Shown piece by piece: positions 1-12,304 of a DNA stretch of 64,000 nucleotides. This stretch comes from Prosopocoilus inquinatus (taxonomy: Eukaryota > Arthropoda > Insecta > Coleoptera > Lucanidae), in assembly GCA_036172665.1 (NCBI GenBank), contig CM069871.1, positions 56,728,713-56,792,712 on the forward strand. The letters are read 5' to 3'. Every line of letters begins with the position of its first letter. Positions within the stretch are counted from its first letter, which is position 1. The translations under genes were made by a program, and so were the position numbers. Under the pieces are notes generated by a model. That model did not search any database. It was not told the DNA's origin and saw only the letters and a list, made by a program, of their open reading frames with translations.

Positions 1-1428
1 CCGACATTCTAAAAGTAATGCAGATTGGAAATATTATAAGTTGTTACGAAATACTGTTACTATTGCTATCCGGGAAGAAAAAAAGCATATTTACAGTATA
101 TTTGTAGACAAAAGAATCAAAAATTAACCTGGCAAGTGTTGAAAACATTAAATATCACTCATAGTCAATCCCACGAACCTTTGCCAGAACTTTTAATAAT
201 CCAGAGCTTATTAATAATTTTTTTCTGGATACAGTAAACCAGATGGCTGGCAGCGCTGATGTCAATACGTTATCATATTACTTAAATAATCGTCTAAATG
301 ACAATCAGCGGTGGTTTGCGTTTGGTGCTGTGTCTGAAAGCGATGTTGAAAAGGCTATTAGATCTATTAAATCGAATGCCTGTGGATACGATGGTATTTC
401 CATGCATATGATAAAATTATGTTTACCTCTGTTAAGTAAATACATTACACATGTTATAAACCATTCTTTCTCAAAAGGCGAATTTCCAAATAGCTGGAAA
501 CGCGCCCTGGTTGTACCAGTTGCTAAAGTAAAACACGTGAATACATTTAATGCCGTTGACCAATTCAAAATATATATACAAGCAAATGAGTTGTTACCTC
601 CTTCGCAATCGGGATTTAGATTTAGCCGACTTATCTGCAGCTTCTATTTTAATAAATGAGGAAATTCAACATTTAGTCACTATATCAAATAACCATTCTT
701 TACATATCAATCCACACAAATCATCTGCAATAATATTCGGCAGTTCCAAAGACCGGCAGCGGGCCGTAGACAGTATAAATATAAGTATTGATAATACCAA
801 TATTTCAGTTACCAAAACAGTTAAAAGTTTAGGTGTAATTATTGATAATAACTTAACATTTACATCACATATTAATAAGTTAATATAAAAATTGTATTCG
901 GTGTTAAGACGTTTATACATGAATCAACAATCTCTTCCTTTAGGATTAAGAATCCAGTTATGCGATTTATTGGTGTTATCTTTCTTCAATTATTGTGATG
1001 CTGTCTACGGCCCATGTTTGGATGTTTTAAACTGCCAAAGAATACAAAAAGTACAGAATTCTTGTCTTCGTTTTATCTATGGACTCAGGAGAAGAGACCA
1101 TGTGTCAATGAAACTGCAACAAGCAGGTTGGCTTAACATAGCTAACAGAAGGTTACTCCACACGGCTTGTTTGATACATAAAGTGTTTACTACTTCATCT
1201 CCTTCGTATCTTAGCGTATTATTAAATCCGAGGTACTTATATCATGACAAAAATTTGCGACGTATTAGTACATTGCACATAACTCCCCACACCACTTCGC
1301 TTTTCGAAAGATCATTTTCATATAATGCTGTAAAAATCTACAATTCTATATCACATGAGATAAGGTCTCTGCCGGTTACTAGTTTTAAGAAAAGATATCG
1401 TGATTATCTTCTGTCCATGCAAAACTGA
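1..1428 (+). pseudogene. Reverse transcriptase ORF2 relic with the catalytic palm deleted
   Basis: Bases 1-120 read as an endonuclease-RT linker (W..YKLLRN then IREEKK), after which the frame breaks. Residues encoded by 243-540 are RT fingers (ACGYDGIS, HSFSKGEFPNSWK). The usual motif around YRPIS is missing, and QSGFR (about 600-620) is followed within a few codons by sequence that belongs after the YADD box (SAASILINEEIQHL, then NPHKSSAIIFG). The palm with both catalytic aspartate motifs is therefore deleted. Bases 892-1428 encode the C-terminal domain (CDAVYGPCLD, then IQKVQNSCLRFIYGLRRRDHV), which ends in an intact stop. A stop at 886-888 separates the last two pieces. Confidence 0.85.
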
Positions 1429-1535
1429 CTGTGTGTTCCATGGCGTGCGTATGTGTATAAATTTTATATATAATATGTAAGTTAGATGCTGGACTTGGTT
1501 GAGTGGTAGAGCAGCATTGCTGAACTCCGCCAAGT

Positions 1536-1563
1536 AAAATAAAAGTTATTATATTATTATTAT
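1536..1563 (+). repeat. (TTA)n tail of the LINE
   Basis: This is the simple-sequence 3' tail directly after the 3' UTR. It is typical of LINEs that end in microsatellites rather than poly(A). Confidence 0.7.
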
Positions 1564-1716
1564 TTTGCTTTGCTACTTGTGCCCAATTTGGACATTTAAT
1601 TGCTTTATTAATGTCGAGAAAATGTATATAAGACCATATAATAAAGCTTTCAGTTTTAAAGACTTGCTATATAAACATTTATAAGAATTTAATAAATTAT
1701 TTTCGGTTACTTGTAA

Positions 1717-1734
1717 TAATAATAATAATATTTA
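1717..1734 (-). repeat. (ATT)n tail of the CR1-like element
   Basis: This simple repeat immediately follows a TTGACAATAAATATT-type 3' end when read on the minus strand. Confidence 0.65.
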
Positions 1735-1885
1735 TTGTCAACTGGTCTTTCAGACATGGACATTGTCAATTCATAATTAATACATAAAATAGTTTAGCAG
1801 TAAAACAGATGACGCGCTAAAAACAGTATAACAGTATAATGACAACATATAAAATAGAAAAGACTAGAGATAGCTATGAACTATT

Positions 1886-4722
1886 TCAATGCGTCGCAGT
1901 ATATTCTTGAAAACTGTAAAAACAGTCCCGCAGTAGGTACAATTTTACTTCTTTAGCGAATTGCTTAAAATGTTTAATGTGTTTCAGTTCAGTGGGTAGC
2001 GCGTTATATGCAGTTATCATTTTATATTTTGGACCTCGTTCATATCGAGAAGAATGATGTTTTGGTATCATTAAATTACTACCATGTCTCGTGGTCATGG
2101 CCGTCGACACATCGCAATTTCTTATAAAAATGTCAGAGTTATAAAGTCCACCGTGTTGCCTGTAAAAAAGTAACAATTTATAAATATATAAGCAAGGAAG
2201 TGGAAGAATATCTAAGTTTCTGAAATAATTTTTACACGACGTTCGTGACGGAAGTTTAAGCATGCATCGAATTATTTGCTTTTGTAACACGAAAACCATA
2301 TTTGAATTAGTAGATGACCCCCAAAACAATATACCATGGGATAAATGACAATAAATGTAAGCATAATAAAAAATTTTTATTACATGAAGACTAACTTCAT
2401 TTCTCAGTTGAAAAATTGCATAGAACGCTTTTCTCAGTTTAGCACATATGTTTTTAGTTTGTTGTTCCCATTTCAGCTCAGAATCCATAGATACACCTAG
2501 AAATTTTACTGTTTCACTTTCTTTAACTAACTTTTCAGTCGTTGTAATGTGGAAGAACTCTTCTTGAGAAATTTTATTGTAAAAACTTATCGCAGTAGTT
2601 TTTTGTTCATTTAAATATAAAGAATTTGACTCACACCAATTAATCATGTTTTTGATTACGTTTGTAGCTACCATGGATAGATTAACGATGGTTGATTCAC
2701 TAAAAATGCAAGAAGTGTCATCAGCAAATTGATACAATGAATTTATTTTTAAGTTCGCATGAAGATCATTAACATATATTAAGAACAAAATAGGGCCCAA
2801 GATAGAACCCTGTGGAACTCCTTGTGAAACATCAGCAAAAGAGGAAAGTACATTTTTGCGTTCTTTATTCACGACTGCATTGATTGAAACTTTTTGTGTT
2901 CTGTTAGTCAAGTATGACTTAAAAAGATGTAGGACCTTACCGCGAATACCGTGTGCCGACATTTTATCCAAAAGAAACGCGTGGTTGACCGTGTCAAATG
3001 CCTTTCACAGATCAAAATAAACGCCGATTACCTTATTATTCTTTTCTAATTCCTCTAATATAAATGTGAGGGATTCAAATATAGCAAGTTCGCAGGATTT
3101 TTTTGGTAAGAAGCCGAATTGGCGCGTGGTTAATATACGGTTTAAACGAAGATAAGATAACAATCTCACATATATGGCATTTTCAAATATTTTGGAGAAT
3201 GACGATAGTAATGATATGGGACGGTAATTATTGATGTCAGTTCGACTTCCATTTTTATGGACAGGAATACCTTTGGCTTCCTTAAGTTTCGTTGGAAAAA
3301 TGCCGGATTTAAACATTTCATTGATAATATTGGCCAATGGCTCTGCTATATGTTGGGCACATTTATGGAGAATTTTAACGGGAATTTGATCCAAACCTGA
3401 TGATAATTTTGGTTGAATATCATTAATTATATTGAATATCTCCAAAACACTACATGGCTTTAGAAACATTGATGAAGTGACTGAGACCGTAACAGTTGAT
3501 GCTAAATGATTGTAAGTTGCAGTCGGAAGGTCCTTAGTAAATTTGTTATTAAATGAGAAAGCTATTGTCTCAGGATCATTTATAATACCATTTCCATTTT
3601 TAAGTGTAATATCGGTGTCATTTAGCTTAGGTCTGGTTTTTCCATTTAAAATTTGCCATACTGCTTTGGATTTGTTCTTAGCTGTTTGTATTTTACTGTC
3701 ATTTAGAAATTTTCTATAATTATTTGTGTATTCAGTTGCCTCAAGTTTTTTACACTTATAGTGTTGTAATATATTCTGATCGTTGGTGATCTTATAGAGA
3801 GAATATAACTCACGAACATCATCCCACATGCTTTGGATATCTTTATTAATTAATTTATTGCGTTTATTTGGTGCATCATTTACTTTTGTTAAAGGAAACG
3901 ACAAATCGAAATAATAAAAGAAAATATTAAAAAACTGCTCGTATTTTAAGTTTACATCGTGTTCCTTTAGCACTTCGTCCCAAGATTCTGATTGTATTAA
4001 GTTTAAAAAGAATTCTACGTTATTATCGTTATAGAACCTCCTGAAGAAATGTAATTTTTCGCGCAATATTTGTACACTAAATTTCAATGTAATCATGCTG
4101 TGATCTGAAAGACCCTCATCCGAGATAAACGTTTGTGTAAAGGTTGCTGGATAATTGCCGAAAACATTATCTATACAAGTGCCCCCGGAATTGCAAGGTC
4201 GAGTCACTGCATTAACTACATACGACTGTAAATTGTAAGACATCAATAAATTAGTTACCTGAGTTGTTCTAAGTGATACTTGATTGAAATTTATATTAAA
4301 ATCTCCAGCGATAAGTAAGAAACCATTGTACTCGCAAACGTTATTCAGCAAGTCTTGCAACGTGTCGACAAAATTTTCATAATTGCCATTGGGAGGTCGA
4401 TATAAACATAAAATAGAAAATGTTTTATCTATTGAATGAAATCGCGCAGAACAAAATTCTAAATTATTCTCTTGTACATTTATATTAATATGTAGTTTCT
4501 TCAAGTTAATATCTTTTCTCGCATATATCGCGCATCAATCTCGTCTGTTTTGAGCCAATGTTCAGTTACGCATACTAAAGAAGGCGATTTCATATACAGT
4601 AACATTTCAATTTCATTTAGTTTATTCCTAACACTGCGTGCATTGAAGTATAGTAAATCCAAACTTTTATCTTGGGTACCGTTTTGAGTTATTTTAAAGT
4701 TGTTATTTTGTGATCGTGACAA
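1886..4722 (-). pseudogene. CR1-type ORF2, endonuclease plus reverse transcriptase, broken
   Basis: The endonuclease starts at 4722 (LLYFNARSVRNKLNEIE, then CVTEHWL with the catalytic Glu) and shifts frame near 4504. It resumes with LCLYRPPNG, LIAGDFNI and GLSDHSMI. The stretch between HWL and the YRPP motif is too short: the segment that normally holds the GGV strand is deleted, so the nuclease should be dead. RT follows (NNYRPISLLSSFSKIFE, QFGFLPKKSC, YFDL). An in-frame TGA at 3002-3004 falls inside RT motif A. After it come PQGSILGPILFLIYVNDL, FADDTSC and the thumb, down to the stop at 1886. There are only two or three disabling lesions in about 2.8 kb. Confidence 0.88.
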
Positions 4723-5687
4723 AAATTTGGATTCACTGAATTAAGCTTATTTTCGAGTATCTTGGTAGGCGTTTCAGTCGGTGTAATATAAATTAAATTT
4801 TTTTTGTTAATATATGTCGTAGGGTGAGGTGAGTAAGAAAGGTGGCGCTCCATATTTACGCATTGTCTATTTATGTAATCTGCAACAGCAGAGAACAGTA
4901 ACATCTTACCTTTTGCAGTTACATGCAGACCACCTTTCGTTTTGTATTCATCATCAACAACATCATTAATGTCTAAAAACACTGCATGTGTTGCATTTTC
5001 TAGTAATTGATACAATTTTAAATTATGATTATAAACCAAGTTATTAAATATTGGCTTTCCGCTGCAGTAACCTACTCCAATAAAAATAGAATTCGTATGC
5101 TTTAGCGCCACTACCGTATCGTTGAATATTTTTTCATTGAAAGACAAACCACTTACAATGTCATTTGTTCCTGCTATTACGATCACATAGTCGTCTGTAA
5201 TAAAATCTTGCGTCAAACTATCCACATCTGAAACCACACTACTGAATCGTGCATTTGGTTTGAACACACATTGGGTTTTAAACTTCACATCGTTTAAAGC
5301 AGTTTGTAATGTTATTGCCGCGTTTCGTCCATTACTATCAGCTAGAATTAAGATTTTATGTTCAGAATTATTATGTTCGCGAGAAAACACATTTTTTTCT
5401 TTATTTAATGGCACTTCTTCAGAAATGGTGTATCCGGTGTCTTGCGAGGATTCCAGAGTTTTGCGATTATGGTCAGTTTTGTTCCTGATCTTTGTATATT
5501 TAGGGTTAATATAATTTTGTGGAGCATTATTATCCTTAAATTCATTATTAAACTTAGTAGTGTTAAGTTTGACGTTTTCGTTTATGCTTTGCGCAATCTT
5601 GACCTTTTTGTTTACGCTTTGCGAAACAGTATTCAAACATATGTTATCATCTATGGGTATTGTGTTTAAGCCATCGAAAAGTTTTCA
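4689..5687 (-). pseudogene. CR1-type ORF1, SGNH/GDSL esterase domain, N-terminus missing
   Basis: The frame is open from a stop at 5685-5687 down to 4689, and no good ATG was found near its beginning. The front has low complexity and is rich in N and K. The second half shows the SGNH hydrolase blocks in order: ILADSNGRN (nucleophile serine), VIAGTNDI (block III Asn) and GGLHVTAKGK (block V His). The aspartate usually two or three residues before that His is not obvious; insect relatives often have similar GLH forms. Such esterases are thought to help ORF1 protein in RNP or membrane steps of CR1 retrotransposition. The last 34 bases overlap the start of ORF2. Confidence 0.8.
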
Positions 5688-5690
5688 ATC

Positions 5691-7339
5691 CACAAGTTTT
5701 CTTTAATCGGAATATGCATGCATTTTTTTGGAACAGCTTTTATATCATTTATATTGTTATATTATTGTATTGTATTAAATTTCTTGAAAAATTAAAAAAA
5801 AATAATTCTTATTCCAAATATTCATTGTAGAAATGGAACGAAGTGTTATACCTACAACAAACAGGGATTAATATAAAACAGCCCTAAGAGGTATTTCTAT
5901 ACATTTATTAATTAATTTTTAATCTGATTTGAGGTGAATATACGAGTCGCGCTTATTCAAATTAACGCAAAGGAAATACGTCTAAAGTGAATGCCGTTTT
6001 AGGGTACATGGAAAATCCTTTAGTCCTATTTTCCTTTCCGAAAACGAACAGTGGAGCGAAAAATCACCGCAAATTTATCACGCCTCCCGCACCACCTTTC
6101 GCGGTGTTCGCTGCAAGAAATTTATCGCTCAAGTTACCGAACATGTTGCTAACATCAGTGTTTTCTTCAATCGTTGAAGATGTGTCTTCCGCGCACAATA
6201 TACCATATATATTTTGTTTTTGAATTTTAAACGTGACTTAAATATCTTTGCATTTCGAATGTAATGCACGTTCTGATTTCACTTGCAAAAAATAATTTAT
6301 ACGTACTTACTGATGATGAATCAATAAAATACGATTACCTAATCTTATAAGTCCACTTAAGGTATAGTATATTCTATAAAAAGGACAGAATGAAAATTCG
6401 ATACGTGTGGATGATTCCGAACGCTAACATGAAGTACGACGAATAGATCGAATTTTCATTCTAACCGAGTAACAGACTGTATTTTCTCCGCGACCAGAAA
6501 GTATGAATCAAAAATAATTAAATCTGAACAAAACAAGTTATTTATTAAAACAATTATATTAATATTTATATTAATTTGTCTCAAAACATCCAGGACGCGG
6601 CATTTACATCTGATACTGACAGTTTTGAAATCCATGGCAATCTATATGTATTTCGTTGAGCATAATTACGGGATAACATTCTCTTACTTGTTATAGAATG
6701 AAAATACATGCAAAACACATAAGAAGCAAATGTTTTAGAATAAATATTCCATCTCAAAAGTGAGAATTTTTGTTTTCTATTATTTTAATTGATTTCGGAA
6801 TTATTACAGTTACTAAAGATCGCGGAGAAAAGAAATTCAAATCTCGTCATTTATAGAAGTTTGTAGAAAAGAGTGCCTTTGCTTTCAGATATTTTGTTAA
6901 GTTGACTTCGTTTTCTGAAGTAATTTAAAATTTGCACACAAAATAAAACTGTCACAAATATCGGTGTAAAAACCAAGAGCGAGAGATTTTGATGTAAAAG
7001 AGAATTTAAATTGACAATGTGACGCAATGTGTCCAGAACGCAGTAGGGAAAAATCAGGTGCACGATTCTATGTGCGCCAAATTTTCATCTATTTTTGATC
7101 CAATTTTTCTATTTTGTAGCATACTTATAAATAAAATCGTGAAGCAAATATTTCATTTACTATTTTGTCACAAAGTTTTGAACATATTTTTCTTGTAAAA
7201 TTTGCAATGAACAATCAACATGAAACTAAACTTTAGCCCAGAAACAATTTTTTTTTAGCAATTGACAAGTTTCTTGCATTTTGTTAGGGGAAAAACACTT
7301 CCCCGTTCTCAAAATTCAGCAAATGGTCTTTTTAAGTGT
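5691..7339. other. Unassigned AT-rich DNA
   Basis: No coding feature is recognised. A slightly more GC-rich patch at 5950-6200 has a 78-codon open frame on the plus strand (5987-6223) with no family resemblance that I can see. A small inverted repeat lies at 6385-6401 and 6448-6463 (GAATGAAAATTCGAT arms, imperfectly spaced). Confidence 0.4.
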
Positions 7340-7600
7340 GTTCCATTTGAGGAGCGTTCATGCAAATTCAGACATGTCCACATAAAGTGATTTTGAGAAA
7401 AACGAGAAATAATTAGCGATTAAATTACTTTAGGATTTTTATCGTTTTGTGTGATTCTGAATACAGGAATTGATAGAGGTGGTCGAAAGCATTCCAAGCA
7501 TTTCAAAACCATATAAAGCAAAACTTTTCACAAAAGTAGACATGTCTGAGTTTGAATGAACCCTCCTCATTTATTGTCAAAAAAAAACTCTTCCAATGTG
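7340..7600. repeat. Imperfect inverted repeat, MITE-like
   Basis: The arms at about 7346-7382 and 7537-7572 are complementary over roughly 35 bases (GAGGAGcGTTCAtgCAAA, then CAGACATGT) with a few mismatches and a spacer of about 155 bases. Element ends and TSD were not resolved. Confidence 0.5.
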
Positions 7601-7649
7601 TTTCAAGTTTTGTTTTTTAATCAACAACAACTAACTAAATTATGTTTTT

Positions 7650-9500
7650 TTAATATGTGCTGACGACCTCCGTTTACAACTCGGCCCATCCTCCGTTCCT
7701 GACATAGCATAGCCTCTGTGCTAGTGAATTCTCTACATTTCCTTCAGTCTCACGATCATTGGAAGGCAACTCTTCTCCCGAGTTCTCATTTACGAAACCG
7801 TCTTCGCTTTCTTCTTTCTCTTCTGTTTTTCATTACTATCATTGTAATTAATCCATGGTTTTAATCTCTGGAGTGGTAGGACTTTCAGTTAAGGCACAGA
7901 TAAAAATCTTTAACACTTTTGGAGGCCAGGAAATATTTTCTCGGGGTTTCCTTGCGTCCACCCATTTATGTAGTTAGGAAAAACGGAGTTATGATGTTGA
8001 CCGTGTAAAAGTAGAAAAAGATCTTATCCTTGTTGGAGTATATTCTCACTTTTAAACACAACTTAGACGGGAAAAGACAACAATAATTCAAAATTAGATA
8101 AGAATTAACAACTTTTCAAGTAAAAATTTCTCCATATTTAACACCGATTAGGCGCATTACAATTAATCTTAAAAAAATTGTATGTGTGTAGGAAATTTGA
8201 AACGTTTTTGACTAAATAACGATGATAATCCAATACTTTCTTAACGTAGTATGGTTCAAGAAACTTTCTATTCATTTTAGGGCTGCTGCCTGAAGTACCA
8301 GTCTTTTTCACGGCTACTTGGTCTCCTTTTTCTTCTTATGTTCGTGAGTTTTTCTATCATATCTCTGTTTCGTTTCATTTTGATTTTCTTTTGTATTGGT
8401 TGCTGTTGCTTTTCTTATGTCGTCTCTTTTCTTTCGATAATCTTCTATCAAAATACTTTCGTTAATGGACTTTTCAAGTTCGTCAAATATGTTGGTGTTT
8501 ATTTTATATCCAAGGAGAATCTTAGAAGAGGTGTAATCTGTAAATTTCTGTATAATGGAGTTAGTAGCCAGTTGTATGTTTTCTAATACTTCATTCTATC
8601 TGTCAAGTGTTTCTGTTTCTTTCAGAAGGATTTAACCATTTGATCCTGACTTTGTACAGCTGTATGGGTAAGTTGTATGTTCCTTTCTTTTTTTGAATTC
8701 ACTGATAGTAAATGCAGCACCTCTCTCGAGGATTATTCGTTCAGGTGGTCCAAAAATTTTAAAAAAGTTTTTTTAATTCATCAATGGCTTCACTGATGTT
8801 GGTCGTTTTAGAAAGCTCTGAGAATAAAAATTTAGAAAATCAATTGGTAATGCAAATAATATGTGGTTTTTTTACTTTGCGCTCACAACAAGTTCTTGGT
8901 GACAGTTTCACAAAGAGGTTCATTGAGAAACTACTATCGATGAAATTTTAGTCCTGAGAGTGGCAGTATCAAAAGGCACTGTAGCACTCGTGCTGTTGGG
9001 GCACTTCGACCTTGCTTCGCTACGCTCGTCGTACCCCAATCCCACTCGTCTTACAATAAGCCTTCTTGTGAAACTTGTATAATAATATACTATTGTGACC
9101 TTTTCTTGTCCTTTCTAAAGGACCTAAATGGTCTAACGGCAAAGTATTCCTTGGCACAATACGTAGCAAGGAATTATTATCTTGGGATTTATGATTTTTT
9201 CGATGCATTTCAAGCAGTTCGATAAACACACAAATGAAAGATTTTTTCATGAACTCTCATGGCAATTTCTTTTTTCAGTTTAGGATTAATCAAATGATTT
9301 TTCCATTTATTTCTTTCATTATTACTCCCGTTATTACAACCGTTTGTGTTTCTTTCTTGTTCCAATTTATACTTGATTACTAATAAATCTGTATCTTTCA
9401 TTTGCATCGCAGATAATTCTTGTTCTTCAGTTAAGTTGACCTCGAAATTCCGACCAAGTGCATCTACGTGAGTGGAAACGATACCTGTAAAGGTGGTCAT
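7650..9500 (-). pseudogene. Ty3/gypsy pol relic: RNase H end, integrase and C-terminal tail
   Basis: Read on the minus strand from 9500: the end of RNase H (STHVDALGRN), an integrase zinc-binding stretch (NHLINPKLKKEIAMRVHEK), the start of the integrase core (PLDHLGPLERTRKGHNSILL), then a core motif near 8690-8760 (FGPPERII) and the host-binding tail near 8230-8290 (RKFLEPYYVKKVLDYHRYLV). Frames break repeatedly and the zinc finger to core join is deleted. No LTRs were found. A gag relic of probably the same element lies at 10400-10823. It is old and inactive. Confidence 0.75.
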
Positions 9501-9639
9501 GAACGTTCCTTAGTAAGCAACTCATTCTCGCAATAACATGTTGTTTGATAATTGTTTGAACATAAGTGTTTCGATTTAAAATCAAAACTGGATAAAATTG
9601 GAATCTGTAGTGTAGTTTAATTATCTTTTCTGAAAGGGA

Positions 9640-10315
9640 AAACAGCGAAAGAAATTCGTTAGGGGACCACGCCTACATTGGGCAATTCATGCCCTTCTTA
9701 TGAAAGTGAGACTGTGGGTAAGTGGATTCAAGCGTGTCAGTATAAGCAATAAACAGACTTCACTCCTGGAACCCGAAAAACGTCTCTAACACCAAGAAGT
9801 GTCGAGAAAATCCATGATATGGTTCTGGCGGACAGACGAGTGAAAGGGCGCGAGTTAGCAGAGGCTAGAGACATCTCAGTTGACAGGATATATTTTATTT
9901 TACATAATGAATTTCACATGAAAAAACTTTGCGCAAATGGGTGCCGCGTTTACTGACTTCAGAGGAAAAACTAAGTCTTGTCTGTAAGCAAAAGTTATTC
10001 TAATTATTCTTTAAATTGCTTCCTCTTCGAGCTTGTTCACCCGATCGGGCTTCCTCGAACTTTCATCTGTTTCCATAACTCAAAACTTTTGTATCTAGAT
10101 AAAAATTTAGGACAAACAAGCAGGTCACATAGGGTCTAAACTAGTAATTTGAGGGCCTTGAAGTAAACCACTTCACGGAAGGAATCTGGAACCTACAGAG
10201 ACATTGAGCCAAGTGCGTTGAACTTCTAGTGGATTACGTCAAAAAATAAAGTACTTTAAAAAGCTTAGAATGTTTTTTGTCGTATCGAACCAAGTTATTT
10301 ATCGCACCACCCTCG
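9640..10315 (+). pseudogene. Mariner transposase relic with the catalytic core deleted
   Basis: The N-terminal half reads KIHDMVLADRRVKGRELAEA followed by a mariner-like FILHNEFHMKK and KWVPR (about 9800-9950). After an unrelated or deleted stretch the C-terminus appears (FTEGIWNLQRH, then AKCVELLVDYVKK and a stop near 10248). The right end GCACCACCCTCG is followed by TA at 10316-10317, as expected for a mariner TIR. The matching left TIR was not identified. The D,D34D catalytic region is absent. It sits between the gag and pol relics of the gypsy element. Confidence 0.7.
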
Positions 10316-10399
10316 TATTAATGTTAACTATTTTATGAAGTTTTGACTTTACGAACATCGTTATATCTACTTCCGCTGGCTTTGTTCAGTTCAGATTTC

Positions 10400-10823
10400 T
10401 TTTCAACTTTTCTCATACAGAATCTTGTTACTTACAGTTTGAGAGTTTTCAGTTACCGTTTCTGTCCGAATATCCTTTCTGAAGTAATATTTGTCTGCTC
10501 TGTGGCCAATGTTTACAATTTGAATAATTTCTTCGTGTTTTGTACTGTGCACCCAACAACAGTTGCATCCTAATTGTGAAATTATCAATGCCCAGGATTA
10601 TATGATACAGTGTTTCTAATTCACTTAGTTTCGCTCGTTGGGCCAAAGCGCATTTTTCGTAATGGTAATCTTCGACGCATTCACCTTTCTTCAGTTTCCT
10701 AGTACGCATTTTGTCTCTGAGATAACCTATGCCTTCGTCTCTTCCAAACATTTCCTCTAAATTAGATCGGTCGGTCCAATTCTTCTTACAGTTCTCGTCT
10801 CCAGAATCATACCACTTTTTCAC
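10400..10823 (-). pseudogene. Retrotransposon gag relic (Ty3/gypsy)
   Basis: The minus-strand frame from 10823 reads like a gag capsid domain: an aromatic/charged start, then YLRDKMRTRKLKKGE, ALAQRAKLSELETLYHIILG and RMQLLLGAQYKT. A frameshift follows near 10480, with ADKYYFRKDIRTE in another frame. The orientation matches the integrase relic at 7650-9500, so both probably derive from one insertion that lost protease and RT. No zinc knuckle is visible. Confidence 0.65.
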
Positions 10824-10920
10824 GTTACCAATCAGTTTATTTGTTGCTAATACTTTATTAATGTAATTTCTTAAAATATTTTATTACTTACGTAAATAAA
10901 TTATTCCTATCCTATTATTA

Positions 10921-12102
10921 GGTTGTTCGGAAAAATGTCGTTTTTTTTTCTAATTTAGAATGCTTGTATTAAATGAAATATATTAATGTTGATTAAACTA
11001 TGCAATTTCCATTTCCATTAGTGATACTTTGCCATCATTCTGCCAGCATTTGTATTCCTCGATGATACCAGCCAAATTCTCTACAGTCAAGAAATTCTTG
11101 ATATGCCGTATCGACTTTGCAATATTCATTAAAATTTCTGTCTAACGAAATGTTTCATCGAACAATACATATGGTAATCCGGACTATATGCGGAAAGAGG
11201 AAGAAAAGTCCATCCAAGATCCATCAGTTTTTATTGAGACCTAATTGTATTTTGCGGTTTTGCATTATCCTGGTGGTGGATCACGTGATTTGTATTTACT
11301 AATGCAGGGCACCCTAAACGTAAAATTTCGTATACTTTGGTTAGTTGAGCAAAACAGACTGCAGCAATAACTGTACGGACATTTGAAACAAGTTCAAAAT
11401 GGATCACGCCAAAGATATTCCACCAAACACTGAACATTAGTTATCTTCACAAACGATCTTTGTTAACGACTGAGAAAGACACTTGTCGAAGATTAAGCCA
11501 CTGTTTATACCAGTACGGATTCTAAAAAAAATCCATATTTCTGCATAAATCATGATTTATCACAAAAAACGATTGTGGCGGGAAGTTTGGAGTAATTTTG
11601 TATAAATGTTTAAGGTGTTTAGGTTGGGATTCATTTAAGTTATGTGAAATTTTTGTAGAACTTTTCATAATCGTACTACGAACTCTTAAATGGCACCAAA
11701 TGGTTGAATTGAATGCACTCAACTCGTCTGACAATCGATATGTTGTAGCAACCGTATTGTCTTTAATAAATTGCAAAAAAAAATTGGTTAATCTTTAAAG
11801 GGCAACCTGAGATACGACTCCTTCGAAGAATAAAATCGCCATTTTTGAAATTTTATAAATTAATGTTGGGCATGTCTTAACATTAAGAGACTCTTTGTAT
11901 TTTTCTCACAGATATTCAAGAATTCTTCGCTTTTTGGTTATTCTTCGTAAGAACACACAATTAAGTACGGGTTAGCATTTGCGTAGTATATTGTTTAGAG
12001 AAGTATACTCTTCAATTTGCAAATAAAAAATTATATCTCGCTACCTTCGAAATATGAATTAGTTGATCAAGAAAAAAAAACAAATTTTTTTTCCGAACAA
12101 CT
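10921..12102 (-). mobile_element. Mariner element with TIRs and TA target site
   Basis: The left end GGTTGTTCGGAAAAA (10921) and right end TTTTTCCGAACAAC (to 12102) are inverted repeats, each bordered by TA (10919-10920 and 12103-12104). The total length is 1182 bp, close to the usual 1.2-1.3 kb for mariner. It contains a decayed transposase on the minus strand. Confidence 0.8.
10985..11780 (-). pseudogene. Mariner transposase, multiply frameshifted
   Basis: Minus-strand pieces in order: a region with LSAFNSTIWCHLR and HNLNESQ (about 11600-11760), then WWNIFGVIHFELV and CPALVNTNHVIHHQDNA (11300-11437, including the second catalytic Asp in the HDNA-type motif), then a C-terminal stretch matching the mariner form RNFNEY..V, FYRRGI and ML.EWWQ (about 11000-11160). 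The N-terminal HTH is poor and the third catalytic residue region is degraded. It is a dead copy. Confidence 0.7.
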
Positions 12103-12304
12103 TAATAAAATCTGATTAATAAATAAATGACAACCATCATTAGAAATAACCTGTATACGAAATTATTTTTGTTATTATTTTTTAGTTAATGCGATGCCTT
12201 AAAAACATGAATGGATGAAACATATAGAGTGAGCATTTGAAAATCAAAGGCAAGGTAGAAAATAAGGTCCGTTGCACATGAATAAGGTCACTCAAAATAT
12301 TAAG

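Larger units (their letters stand above)
1..1563 (+). mobile_element. Non-LTR retrotransposon (Jockey/CR1-like), 3' part
   Basis: This is the 3' portion of a LINE whose 5' part lies outside the window. The order seen is the linker after the endonuclease, the RT fingers, a gap where the catalytic palm should be, the RT thumb and C-terminal domain, a short 3' UTR and a simple-sequence tail. The sequence just before the tail (about 1497-1535) looks like the 3' ends of insect Jockey-type elements. Many frameshifts show it is a dead copy. Clade assignment is by recognition only. Confidence 0.85.
1717..5690 (-). mobile_element. CR1-like non-LTR retrotransposon, two ORFs, 5'-truncated
   Basis: Read on the minus strand, this has an ORF1 that ends in a SGNH-type esterase, an overlapping ORF2 with AP-type endonuclease and RT, a 3' UTR of about 150 bases and an (ATT)n tail at 1717-1734. 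The ORF1 esterase is a CR1-clade hallmark. It is missing its 5' end and carries few disabling changes, so it is among the younger decayed LINEs here. Confidence 0.85.

Noticed and set aside
1497..1535. tRNA-like A box (GGTTGAGTGGTAGAGCAG) near the LINE tail
   Set aside because: It is part of the conserved 3' end of Jockey-like elements. No B box or cloverleaf follows.
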